A program made the position numbers and the translations under genes. Shown here in pieces: positions 16,891-25,311 of a DNA stretch of 54,625 nucleotides (positions within the stretch are counted from its first letter, which is position 1; each line of letters begins with the position of its first letter). The stretch comes from CABMKH01 sp040797625 (lineage in GTDB: Bacteria > Bacillota > Clostridia > Tissierellales > Tissierellaceae): the NCBI GenBank assembly GCA_052067355.1, contig JBQHQH010000019.1, forward strand, positions 1 to 54,625, given 5' to 3'. The notes below the pieces were generated by a model. It saw nothing but the letters and a program-made list of their open reading frames with translations. It was not told where the DNA came from and searched no databases.

Positions 16891-17574
16891 TTAATTTTTT
16901 GTTTCTCTGTTGCAGAGTCCTATTTCTAGTACTCCATCTACTAAATAGACATCATTTATTAGATCATCTAAATTTATATTATTAGGCGGTTTTATGGTGA
17001 ATTTAATCTCCTCTTTAATCTTCTCGTTATATTCTTCTTCCTCTTCTATGGTCAATATGGACACATCTTTTATATATATGTCATATTTTCCAAATAGAAT
17101 TCCTATATCTCCTATGAGTCCTGGTCTTGAATGTGCTATTATCTTAAATTCTCTAAATCTACTCTTTAAGATAAATTTTTCAAATCTTTTAGAACTCTTT
17201 AAAAAGAATAAAACTATAATCGTAGTAGTTACTCCACCTAAATAATACCCATTTCCTATTGACAAACCTATACCTGCACATACCCATAAACTAGCTGCAG
17301 TAGTTAGACCTTCTATATTATTTCCTGTTCTCAGTATAGTACCAGCTCCTAAAAATCCGATGCCGCTTACTACCTGAGCTGCAATTCTAGCTGGATCTGC
17401 TCCATCTTTAAAACAATCCACTGAAACTAACATAATAAGTGCTGAACCTATAGATACTAATATATGGGTTCTAAATCCTGCTGGCCTATTACTGGTCTCC
17501 CTTTCTAAACCAATAAGTCCTCCTAATACTGAAGCTATCACTAATCTTGAGATGATAACTGAGTTGCTTATCAT
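16891..17574 (-). CDS. MgtC/SapB-family membrane protein
   Basis: A 227-residue protein with an N-terminal MgtC domain of about five helices (GGLIGLERE, RPAGFRTHILVSIGSALIM, GIGFLGAGTIL are family hallmarks) and a C-terminal soluble ACT-like domain from about residue 145. MgtC in pathogens affects growth in low magnesium and inhibits F-type ATPase; many MgtC/SapB homologs have no known role. Start chosen at 17574, where TAGGTGATCCT precedes ATG; an upstream in-frame start at 17589 has no ribosome site. It overlaps or abuts the nitroreductase stop at 17583, so the two are co-transcribed. Confidence 0.9.
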   Translation of the reverse strand: MISNSVIISRLVIASVLGGLIGLERETSNRPAGFRTHILVSIGSALIMLVSVDCFKDGADPARIAAQVVSGIGFLGAGTILRTGNNIEGLTTAASLWVCAGIGLSIGNGYYLGGVTTTIIVLFFLKSSKRFEKFILKSRFREFKIIAHSRPGLIGDIGILFGKYDIYIKDVSILTIEEEEEYNEKIKEEIKFTIKPPNNINLDDLINDVYLVDGVLEIGLCNRETKN

Positions 17575-17582
17575 AGGATCAC

Positions 17583-18092
17583 CTACCATCTATTATAGTG
17601 AATTTTATTTTCATCATATCTATCTATGGGTGTCCTATCTTCTTTCTTATTTCCAACTACTACCATGCCTACTGGTAAAATATTTTCTGGTAGTTGAAGA
17701 GTCTTTCTCATATTGTCTACTAATTCTTCTTTGTCATATATACCACACCATACAGCTCCTAGTCCCAATCCATGAGCTGCCAATAGCATATTTTGGATTG
17801 CGGCAGAAGTATCACAAGTCAAAAATCCTCTATTTCTCTGTTTAACCATGTCTCCACATACTATAATTGCAGCTCCTGCATCCATTACCATCTTTGCATA
17901 TTTGTGAAAATTCTTAATCTCTTGTAATATTTCTCTATCTTGGACTACTATAAATTCCCAAGGTTGAAAATTATGTGCTGTTGGTGCTTGAAATCCTGCC
18001 TTCAATAATGTATCTAGCTGCTGTTTGTCTATAATCTCTCCAGTGAATTTTCTAATACTCGTTCTAGTCATTATACCCTCTATAATATCCAT
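17583..18092 (-). CDS. Nitroreductase-family flavoprotein
   Basis: A 169-residue member of the FMN-dependent nitroreductase family (PF00881). The N-terminal TRTSIRKFTGE is the FMN phosphate-binding motif, APTAHNFQPWEFIVV is the second hallmark, and GLGAVWCGIYDKEE lies in the C-terminal part. Such enzymes reduce nitro groups, quinones or flavins with NAD(P)H as cytosolic homodimers. The natural substrate cannot be told from sequence. GGGAGGTAATATAT precedes the ATG. It is the first gene of the operon with mgtC and the cyclophilin gene. Confidence 0.93.
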   Translation of the reverse strand: MDIIEGIMTRTSIRKFTGEIIDKQQLDTLLKAGFQAPTAHNFQPWEFIVVQDREILQEIKNFHKYAKMVMDAGAAIIVCGDMVKQRNRGFLTCDTSAAIQNMLLAAHGLGLGAVWCGIYDKEELVDNMRKTLQLPENILPVGMVVVGNKKEDRTPIDRYDENKIHYNRW

Positions 18093-18158
18093 ATATATTA
18101 CCTCCCTATTTTTAGTTATGAGATATTTCTATTATATTTCCATAATGATCATATGATA

Positions 18159-19508
18159 TTATACATCAAACTTCTTTAAAGTATTGGTAAACCATGCTGG
18201 AAGCACTATGCCCTTTAAAATACTACTAGTAGTTATACTCCACCATACTCCTGTCAATCCTAGGGCGTTGCTCTTTGAGAGTATAATAGCCATAGGTATC
18301 CTAAGAACATTGAAACTTACTCCTACAATAGCTGGTATAAAGGTCTTTCCAAGACCATTAAATGCACCTGCTGTTCCTATTTCTACTCCCATAAAAAACT
18401 GACATAATCCCAATATCCTTAGATATTTGATTCCTTCCTCTATGGCCTGTGCATCTTCAGGTGTAAATATTTTAAACAAGGGCTTTGCAGCAAAGATGAG
18501 TAGTAGAGTAGCAAATATTCCTATACTGCCTACTATCTTCATACCCTTTTTATAGCCTTCCTTTATTCTATCATATTTTTCTGCTCCATAATTTTGGCCT
18601 ACAAAGGCAGAAATAGCAGCTGAAAAACCCTCTGATGTCATCCATGATATGGACTCTATCTGAGAACCTACAGTCTGTACTGCTATGGCTACAGCCCCAA
18701 ATTCTGCTACTATTCTAGTAAGTATCATTCCTATACCTGCATGGGCTGATGTTTGAAAAAACGCTGGTAATCCTAATTTTGTAATCCTTTTAATATACTC
18801 TAAATCTATTTTATTGATTAATCTTACATGAGAATATAGGGTATCATTTTTTTTACCTATAATTATAAATATAACAGTTACTACAGCCTGTGCCAATACT
18901 GTGGCAACTGCAGCTCCTCTTATTCCAAATCCCTTTATAGGTCCTATTCCAAAGATCAATAGTGGATCTAATATCATATTAAAAAACAATCCTATTGTAT
19001 TTACTCTAAAGGGAGTTATACTATTTCCAGAGCTATTTAATGTAGTTGAAAAAATCGGATTTATAAAGTAAAATATCATTCCCATGGATATGATCTCTAA
19101 ATATTCTATAGCCATGTCAAATACATGAACATCATCTATATTAAAAAATCCTATTATTCTATATCTAAGAAAATATAAGAATAGAGAATATAAAAGTGCA
19201 ATGACAATATCTAATTGCACCCCATTGGATACATATAGTTTTGACTTATGTATCTCATTTTTGCCATAGGATTGAGATACCCCAACTCCTACCCCTACTT
19301 GGGATATCAATATAAGCCCTGCTCCAAACCACATGAAAAACCCTACAGTCCCTGCAGCAGCTAAAGCTTTCGTACTAAGTTGTCCAAGCCATAGTATATC
19401 TGTCAAATTATATGCCATCTGTATGAAAGATGTCCCCATTATAGGCAAGGCTAATTTGATTATTGTGCTAGATATATTTCCTTCTGTTAAATTTAAATTC
19501 TTGTTCAT
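18159..19508 (-). CDS. MATE-family multidrug efflux transporter
   Basis: A 449-residue membrane protein with 12 hydrophobic helices in two MatE repeats; the N-terminal half has LPIMGTSFIQMAYNLTDILW and the second half GLPAFFQTSAHAG. MATE pumps export cationic drugs or dyes using sodium or proton gradients. Subfamily looks NorM/DinF-like; the ion cannot be inferred. AAGGAGATGAGGT precedes the ATG. A perfect 19-bp AT-rich dyad (19524-19566) lies only 15 nt upstream of the start, so expression may be controlled there. The next gene downstream begins a separate unit (nitroreductase operon). Confidence 0.95.
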   Translation of the reverse strand: MNKNLNLTEGNISSTIIKLALPIMGTSFIQMAYNLTDILWLGQLSTKALAAAGTVGFFMWFGAGLILISQVGVGVGVSQSYGKNEIHKSKLYVSNGVQLDIVIALLYSLFLYFLRYRIIGFFNIDDVHVFDMAIEYLEIISMGMIFYFINPIFSTTLNSSGNSITPFRVNTIGLFFNMILDPLLIFGIGPIKGFGIRGAAVATVLAQAVVTVIFIIIGKKNDTLYSHVRLINKIDLEYIKRITKLGLPAFFQTSAHAGIGMILTRIVAEFGAVAIAVQTVGSQIESISWMTSEGFSAAISAFVGQNYGAEKYDRIKEGYKKGMKIVGSIGIFATLLLIFAAKPLFKIFTPEDAQAIEEGIKYLRILGLCQFFMGVEIGTAGAFNGLGKTFIPAIVGVSFNVLRIPMAIILSKSNALGLTGVWWSITTSSILKGIVLPAWFTNTLKKFDV

Positions 19509-19523
19509 ACCTCATCTCCTTCA

Positions 19524-19566
19524 TATAATATAAGATATTTAGTCATGCTAAATATCTTATATTATA
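19524..19566. promoter_or_regulatory. Perfect 19-bp dyad in the MATE gene leader (operator or AT-rich terminator)
   Basis: Arms at 19524-19542 and 19548-19566 are exact complements around TCATG. The stem has almost no G or C, so it is a weak terminator, but the dyad overlaps a possible TTGATA-17-TAAGAT promoter on the minus strand. That would suit a dimeric repressor of the TetR or MarR type. No regulator gene lies next to it. Confidence 0.5.
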
Positions 19567-19584
19567 CTACAGCATTTATCAATA

Positions 19585-20490
19585 TTATTTTTTAGAATAG
19601 GACCATATATTCCGTATTTGATCATAAATCTCATCATAACTCCACCCCATTTTACTTCTTTTAATGCTATTTGGATCATTTATGATAAAATTTCCATCAT
19701 CATCTACTCCTACGACTAATATCATATGTCCCACTTCTGTGAAAACTCCTTCTTTCATGCTCAGTATCAATGGACTCCCCTTGGATAATTCACTTTTCAT
19801 GATTGATTCATCTAAGGCTATCTCCTTACCTATTATGCCGAAACTCTTGCATCCCTCTGTCATAAAAGACCATTTCGTAAAATTTTCTTCTGTAATAAAA
19901 TCTCCTTCAAGGCTAAGCTCTACCATTTTATCTGGCGTCACCATGGAATCTCTATTTAATCCAGACACTGCCATAGATAGACTGGTGGGGGCACATCCAG
20001 CTAAAGCTATGATATTATCGCCATATTCTCTATATCCCCATCTCTTATCCCACTGTAAATATAGAGGATATTTTCTGTTTAGACTTATGCTCTCCTCTAC
20101 ACCTATATTTCCATTTAGATATTCTTCTCTATGGGGATAACTATGGACAAAATCTAGAGCTTCACCATTGGAGAGTGCTAGATTTATAAGCCCTTCCGGA
20201 TAATTATCTCTATTATTTAATATATCCTTGAGCATGGACAATTCCTTGTAATTTAAATTTCCCACGTTTTTTTCTAGTTTATCTAATTCTTCTTCTGTCT
20301 TTACTTGACTTCTCAATTCACTTATATCTATATTGTTTCCTACTCCCATTGCAGATTGTAAAGGGGGCTTAGGCCTCTTAATTCCTTTAACTACTAGGAC
20401 TGCAAAGAATAGAAATATAAGTCTCTTGATAAGTCTTCTATATCTTCTAAGTTTTTTACGCCTTCTCTTTAATCTTCTGTGTCTTATCAT
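19585..20490 (-). CDS. Membrane-anchored C39-like (papain-fold) peptidase
   Basis: A 301-residue protein. The first 25 residues are extremely basic (Arg/Lys/His repeats), followed by one membrane helix (LIFLFFAVLVV), so it is a type II membrane protein with its catalytic part outside. The C-terminal domain (about 140-300) is of the peptidase C39-like type: AGCAPTSLSMA with the nucleophile Cys near 165, EVGHMILVVGVDD with the His near 252, and NDPNS with the Asp/Asn near 271. It lies 20 nt after the hemolysin III gene, at the end of the TPR-map-hlyIII run. Substrate unknown; it could also act in cell-wall or spore-coat processing. Confidence 0.85.
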   Translation of the reverse strand: MIRHRRLKRRRKKLRRYRRLIKRLIFLFFAVLVVKGIKRPKPPLQSAMGVGNNIDISELRSQVKTEEELDKLEKNVGNLNYKELSMLKDILNNRDNYPEGLINLALSNGEALDFVHSYPHREEYLNGNIGVEESISLNRKYPLYLQWDKRWGYREYGDNIIALAGCAPTSLSMAVSGLNRDSMVTPDKMVELSLEGDFITEENFTKWSFMTEGCKSFGIIGKEIALDESIMKSELSKGSPLILSMKEGVFTEVGHMILVVGVDDDGNFIINDPNSIKRSKMGWSYDEIYDQIRNIWSYSKK

Positions 20491-20510
20491 GAATACCTCT
20501 ACTTTCTAGC

Positions 20511-21152
20511 CTAAGCTAAATATAACGCTATTCCCAAAAAGTGCGCAATGCTTGCAATTAATACGAATACATGCCATATGGCGTGACTATAGGGTATCTT
20601 TTTTATGCTATAAAATATTGTCCCCAGTGTATACATTATACCACCAGCTAGTATCCAGTAGAAAAAGTTTATAGATGTGGCATTTATTATAGCCTTTATT
20701 GGGATTATGGCTATCCATCCCATACCTATATACAATATCAAAGATAATGCTTTATATTTATCAAATTTACCGAAGGTGAATATCTTAAAAGTTATACCTA
20801 ATAATGCTATAATCCATATTCCAATCAATATGATCAATCTCAACTTTCCCTGTAATGCTAAAAGGGCTATAGGTGTATATGTTCCTGCTATGAATAAGAA
20901 TATGGAAGAGTGATCAAATACCCTGAGTATTTGTTTTACTCTATCTATGGTAAAACTATGATATAAGGTAGAGGATAAAAACATCAAAATGATACAAACC
21001 CCATATATGCTGAAAGACACTATTCTAGGTACATTTCTTTCACTGATTGCCATAAACAACAATATCGTAACGGCCACTATTCCAAAGATAACGCCTAAGC
21101 CATGGGTTATTCCATTAGCTATTTCTTCCTTCTTTGTATATTTCTTTATCAA
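20511..21152 (-). CDS. Hemolysin III / PAQR-family membrane protein
   Basis: A 213-residue protein with seven hydrophobic segments. Family motifs are EEIANGITHGLG at the start, STLYHSF, the DHSSIFLFIAGTYTP stretch and a C-terminal HAIWHVFVLIASIAHFLG with metal-site histidines. Bacterial members were named after Bacillus cereus hemolysin III, but their native function is unclear; PAQR relatives are zinc-dependent ceramidase-like hydrolases. Start: a GTG at 21161 touches its AGGAGA, so the TTG at 21152, about 10 nt after the ribosome site, is more likely. It is packed 15 nt after map. Confidence 0.9.
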   Translation of the reverse strand: MIKKYTKKEEIANGITHGLGVIFGIVAVTILLFMAISERNVPRIVSFSIYGVCIILMFLSSTLYHSFTIDRVKQILRVFDHSSIFLFIAGTYTPIALLALQGKLRLIILIGIWIIALLGITFKIFTFGKFDKYKALSLILYIGMGWIAIIPIKAIINATSINFFYWILAGGIMYTLGTIFYSIKKIPYSHAIWHVFVLIASIAHFLGIALYLA

Positions 21153-21176
21153 TAATATCACTCTCCTATAATTTTA

Positions 21177-21929
21177 TTATTCTTCTTGCTCTGTCAATAT
21201 CATAGGTCCATCTTTTGTAATAGCTATAGTATGCTCATATTGTGCAGATAGTCCTCCATCTATAGTCCTAGCAGTCCATCTATTACTATCTACTTTTGTC
21301 TTGTAACTCCCTGTATTTATCATTGGCTCTATTGTAATTACCATGCCTTCTGACAATCTTGGTCCTCTTCCCGGAATGCCATAGTGTAGAACTTGAGGGT
21401 CCTCATGCATATCCTTTCCTATCCCATGACCTACAAAATCTCTTACTACGGAAAAACCTTCAGATTCTACATAGCTTTGAATAGCATGACCTATATCTCC
21501 CAATCTATTACCTATGGTTACCTGTTCTATTCCTAAATATAGAGACTTTTTAGTTACGTCCAATAATTTTTGTGCCTTTTCTGATACATTCCCAACTCCA
21601 TAACTCCATGCAGAGTCTGCCAACCAGCCATCTAAGTTTACCACCATGTCTATAGTGACTATATCTCCATCTTTTAAGGCTTCTTCTCTAGGATATCCAT
21701 GGCATATTTCATCATTTACAGATGCACATGTAGCATATGGATAGCCCTGATATCCCTTTTGTTCTGGATAAGCTCCTCTCTCCTTTAGGTATTCTTCTAC
21801 AAATCTATCTATGTCCATGGTAGTAATACCTGGTCTTATGAGTTTAGCAATTTCTCTATGGACTGACGCCAGAAGCTCACCAGCCTTTTTCATCTTTTGT
21901 ATCTGCTCTTCCGTCTTTATTATTATCAT
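21177..21929 (-). CDS. map: Methionine aminopeptidase, type I
   Basis: A 250-residue enzyme that removes the initiator methionine from new proteins in the cytosol. Metal ligands are visible: VTIDMVVNLDGWLADSAW (two Asp), VGHGIGKDMHEDP (His), ITIEPMI (Glu) and QYEHTIAIT (Glu). CHGYPREE also carries the conserved His. Length is close to the bacterial type Ia norm. AAGGAAGGGG precedes the ATG. It lies 17 nt after the TPR gene. A map gene outside the ribosomal-protein operon is common as a second copy, but whether this is the only one cannot be told here. Confidence 0.97.
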   Translation of the reverse strand: MIIIKTEEQIQKMKKAGELLASVHREIAKLIRPGITTMDIDRFVEEYLKERGAYPEQKGYQGYPYATCASVNDEICHGYPREEALKDGDIVTIDMVVNLDGWLADSAWSYGVGNVSEKAQKLLDVTKKSLYLGIEQVTIGNRLGDIGHAIQSYVESEGFSVVRDFVGHGIGKDMHEDPQVLHYGIPGRGPRLSEGMVITIEPMINTGSYKTKVDSNRWTARTIDGGLSAQYEHTIAITKDGPMILTEQEE

Positions 21930-21946
21930 ATATATTTCCCCTTCCT

Positions 21947-22879
21947 TTATTTTTTTAATATATTTTTAAATTCAATATTATTGTAAAGGTTGATAAAATC
22001 CTTATCTTTTTTTACCCAAAATATTATAGATGGATTTAAAATTAAAGATTTTCTAATATCTTTAATAGCTTCTTCTTCCATTTTCAATATAGAATAACAA
22101 CAAGCTCTATTATAATATAGATCTTCTGCATAGGGATTCTCTTCAATTCCTTCACTTAAAATATCTATTGCCATATTGTATTTCTTTTCTTCAATATATA
22201 TCGCTGAAATATTTAGATATGTATAATGATAGCATCTATCTACTTCTAAGGATTTATAATAATATTCTAATGCCTTTTCATTATTTCCGAATCTCTTATA
22301 TACTACTCCCATATTAAATAGAGATTTATAAAATTGTGGATTTATCTCTACACTCTTAGCTATCATCTCATAAGCAAGATCATAGTCTCCTAACTCTTCA
22401 TATAATGAACCTAAATTATTATATGCAAAATATTCATCAGGGACTAATTCAATAACTTTTTTATATAGTTCTATAGCCTTTTCGCTTTCTCCCATCTTAT
22501 CATATAGATTGGCAGCAAAGTAATATGCTCTATCATAAGATTCATCTTTTTCTATTGCTTTAAAATAGTATTCCAATGCCTTCTCATTATTTCCCAGCTG
22601 CTCTTCTATAATTGCTATTCCATAATATGCTCCTGGATTGTCCTCATCGATATCTATGATCTTCTCGTAAGTATGAATCGACTCTACATACATCTCTAAT
22701 TCATCATATATCATTGCAATATTGAATAATATATCCATATCATCTTCTTTGGACTTATTGAAATTTAGTGCCTTATTATAAAATCCTATTGCCTTTTCTT
22801 TGTTATCATCTAAATAAAATTTCTCTGCCAATAGGACATAGTTATTTCTCTTATGCTCTTCTTCATGTCTCTTTAACAA
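21947..22879 (-). CDS. Tetratricopeptide (TPR) repeat protein
   Basis: A 310-residue all-helical protein of about seven TPR units (typical 34-residue copies with W/Y-x-LG-Y-A-P spacing, such as NPGAYYGIAIIEEQLGNNEK and YFAYNNLGSLYEELGDYD). No signal peptide or membrane helix is present, so it is cytosolic. TPR arrays are scaffolds for protein binding; partner unknown. Start: TTG at 22879 fits GAGGTG with a 6-nt spacer, whereas the in-frame GTG at 22888 lies inside that ribosome site. It heads the operon TPR-map-hlyIII-C39 peptidase. The last TPR ends in an ILNPSIIFWVKKDKDF segment, a common ending of such proteins. Confidence 0.9.
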   Translation of the reverse strand: MLKRHEEEHKRNNYVLLAEKFYLDDNKEKAIGFYNKALNFNKSKEDDMDILFNIAMIYDELEMYVESIHTYEKIIDIDEDNPGAYYGIAIIEEQLGNNEKALEYYFKAIEKDESYDRAYYFAANLYDKMGESEKAIELYKKVIELVPDEYFAYNNLGSLYEELGDYDLAYEMIAKSVEINPQFYKSLFNMGVVYKRFGNNEKALEYYYKSLEVDRCYHYTYLNISAIYIEEKKYNMAIDILSEGIEENPYAEDLYYNRACCYSILKMEEEAIKDIRKSLILNPSIIFWVKKDKDFINLYNNIEFKNILKK

Positions 22880-22925
22880 AACTAACACCTCAAATCTAAT
22901 ATATACTATAGTTTATCACAAAACA

Positions 22926-22956
22926 TAAAAAAAGTAGAGGATATTTATTCCTCTAC
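22926..22956 (-). terminator. Terminator of the heavy-metal ATPase gene
   Basis: GTAGAGGA and TCCTCTAC arms (8 bp) enclose a 7-nt loop that contains the stop codon; seven T follow on the minus strand. Strong rho-independent form. Confidence 0.9.
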
Positions 22957-25143
22957 CTTTAATGTTCTTATGGAATTTAGTATAGCTATTATAGATACTC
23001 CAACATCAGCAAAGACTGCCTGCCACATAGATGCTAATCCCATAGCACCAAGGGTCAATACTATTAATTTCAAACCTATGGCAATTATTATATTTTCAGT
23101 TACAATTTTTTTAGTCTTTCTAGCAATCTTTATTCCTGTAGCTATCTTGCTTATCTCGTCAGTCATTATGACTATATCAGATGCTTCTATAGCTGCATCT
23201 GAGCCTAATCCTCCCATAGCTATACCTATATCTGCCCTAGCTAATACTGGTGCATCATTGACTCCATCTCCTACGAATATAACCTTCTTGTTATCTCTAT
23301 CTTCACTTAATATCTTTTCTAAAACCCCTACCTTATCCTGTGGCAATAGATCTCCATATATCTTATCTATACCAGCTAGTTCTCCAACCTTTTTAGCTAT
23401 ATCTGTATTGTCTCCTGATAACATTATAGTTTCTTTGATACCCATATCTTTTAACCTCTGTATATCTTCTTTAACACTATTCTTCAATTCATCGGATACT
23501 ATGATGGTACCTATATGTGTATCTTTCATGCCAATATAGACTACAGTTCCTATGGAGTCTTCTTCTAATACTGAAATTTCATTATCTTCTAATAGAGATT
23601 TATTCCCTATAAATATATCTTCATCATTAATTTTTACTTGAATCCCTTTTCCTGAAATCTCATTATAATCCTTTATATATTCTTGTTGAATCTCTTTCCC
23701 ATAGGATTCTAAAATAGATTTTCCAATAGGATGGCTGGAATAAGTCTCACCATAAGCTGCCAACTCTAATATCTCTTCTTCTGTAAATTCTCCATAACTC
23801 TTTACTTCAGTAACTTTAAATACACCTTTAGTTATAGTTCCAGTCTTATCTAAGATTATTGTATCTGAATGATTTAGGGCTTCTAGATAGTTACCACCTT
23901 TAATCAATATACCATGCTTAGATGCAGAACCTATACCTCCAAAGAAACCTAGTGGAATAGAGATAACTAATGCACAAGGACAAGATATGACCAAGAACAC
24001 AAAAGCTCTATATGCCCATTTACTCAATTCTTCACCTAATAATAATGGGAAGATAAGTCCTATACTTAAGGCTATAAACACAACTGCTGGAGTATAATAT
24101 CTAGCAAATTTAGTAATAAATTTCTCCGTAGGTGCCTTTTTACTAGATGCATTTTCTACTAAGTCCAGTATCTTTGAAATAGTAGATTCCCCAAATTCTC
24201 TATTTACCTTCACTTTTAATAATCCATGATTATTTACAACACCTGAAAATATATCATCTCCTACTTTTACAGACCTAGGTACACTTTCTCCAGTTATATT
24301 AGATGTATCAATAGTAGATTCTCCTTCTACTACTATTCCATCTAATGGTACCTTTTCTCCAGGCTTTATGACTATATAATCATCTATATGAACTTCTGTT
24401 GGATCTACTGTAATTATCTCATCATCTCTTACTAGATTTGCATAATCTGGTCTAATATCCATAAGGGATTTGATGGAATTCCTAGAATGGTTCACAGCTA
24501 AGCCTTGAAATAATTCCCCTACTTGGTAAAATAGCATAACTGCTACTCCTTCTGGATATTCTTTTATGGCAAAAGCTCCTATAGTAGCCAACGTCATCAA
24601 GAAATTCTCATCAAAAGGAATGCCTGCTGCTACATTTTTAAATGCTATGACTATTACCTCATGCCCAACTATAATATAACTAGCTAAAAATGCCAATAAT
24701 CTTAAATTTCCTTCTAAGTTAAAGAGATAAGGTATTGCAAACAATATACCACTGATGACTATCTTAATTAGATCCTCTTTATGAACATCTCCATGGTCAT
24801 GTGTATGTTCATGTCCATGCCCGTGACTATGCTCGTGTTCGTGTTCATGGTCATCACAGCAATCACAGTCATGATCATGTGTATGAGTGTGATTGTGTGA
24901 AATTCTTCTGTTACCTGGATTTTGAATAACCTTTACACCTGGTTCTAATCTATTTATTATACCTTTAGTAGTTTCTAAGATCCTCCGTATATCTTCTTCA
25001 TCTTCAACATCTATCTTCAATTTCTTAGTTACAAAATCTAAATTAGCTGATGTAACTCCTTCTAGACCATTAGTCAACTTCTCTATCTTTCCAGCACAAC
25101 CAGCACAATTTAGGCCTTGCAATTCTAATACAATAGTATTCAT
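22945..25143 (-). CDS. Heavy-metal-transporting P1B-type ATPase (Zn/Cd/Pb class) with His-rich linker
   Basis: A 732-residue pump. Residues 1-70 form a metal-binding HMA domain with GLNCAGCAG (Cys13, Cys16). Residues 83-121 are a His/Asp/Glu-rich stretch of about 40 residues with some Cys, probably an extra metal buffer or sensor. Then come about six or more membrane helices with the metal-site CPC motif (SCPCALVIS, near 390), DKTGT (phosphorylated Asp near 427), the HP motif in SSHPIG and GDGVNDAP. CPC plus the motif set points to Zn(II)/Cd(II)/Pb(II) export (CadA/ZntA type), detoxifying the cytosol. Start at 25143 has GAAGGGGGT upstream; the longer frame to 25188 would be coded by the operator palindrome. 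No ArsR-family regulator gene is adjacent. Confidence 0.95.
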   Translation of the reverse strand: MNTIVLELQGLNCAGCAGKIEKLTNGLEGVTSANLDFVTKKLKIDVEDEEDIRRILETTKGIINRLEPGVKVIQNPGNRRISHNHTHTHDHDCDCCDDHEHEHEHSHGHGHEHTHDHGDVHKEDLIKIVISGILFAIPYLFNLEGNLRLLAFLASYIIVGHEVIVIAFKNVAAGIPFDENFLMTLATIGAFAIKEYPEGVAVMLFYQVGELFQGLAVNHSRNSIKSLMDIRPDYANLVRDDEIITVDPTEVHIDDYIVIKPGEKVPLDGIVVEGESTIDTSNITGESVPRSVKVGDDIFSGVVNNHGLLKVKVNREFGESTISKILDLVENASSKKAPTEKFITKFARYYTPAVVFIALSIGLIFPLLLGEELSKWAYRAFVFLVISCPCALVISIPLGFFGGIGSASKHGILIKGGNYLEALNHSDTIILDKTGTITKGVFKVTEVKSYGEFTEEEILELAAYGETYSSHPIGKSILESYGKEIQQEYIKDYNEISGKGIQVKINDEDIFIGNKSLLEDNEISVLEEDSIGTVVYIGMKDTHIGTIIVSDELKNSVKEDIQRLKDMGIKETIMLSGDNTDIAKKVGELAGIDKIYGDLLPQDKVGVLEKILSEDRDNKKVIFVGDGVNDAPVLARADIGIAMGGLGSDAAIEASDIVIMTDEISKIATGIKIARKTKKIVTENIIIAIGLKLIVLTLGAMGLASMWQAVFADVGVSIIAILNSIRTLKVEE

Positions 25144-25165
25144 TCTTATACCCCCTTCGATGAAA

Positions 25166-25195
25166 TTAACGTATGAGTAATTGTTCATATGTTAA
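25166..25195. promoter_or_regulatory. 30-bp palindrome, probable ArsR/SmtB-type operator of the metal pump
   Basis: The two 15-nt halves match each other's complement at 12 of 15 positions; the core TATGAGTAATTGTTCATA (25172-25189) resembles the TATGAAC-type 12-2-12 operators bound by CzrA/CadC/SmtB repressors. It lies 23 nt before the ATPase start, where a repressor would block transcription until metal binds. Confidence 0.7.
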
Positions 25196-25275
25196 TTCCA
25201 TTATATTCGAGAACTAAAAATATGTCAATATATCTTCTCAAAATAATGTAAAAGTCTTTTTTATGGGGATATAAT

Positions 25276-25308
25276 AAAAAAGTGAGGAATTATTTCCCCA
25301 CTTTTTTT
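25276..25308 (-). terminator. Terminator after the two-lobe nitroreductase gene
   Basis: Arms AAAAAGTGAGGAA and TTCCCCACTTTTT pair with one G-U, followed by a T-run on both strands. It separates the nitroreductase gene from the metal-pump gene. Confidence 0.85.
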
Positions 25309-25311
25309 ATT

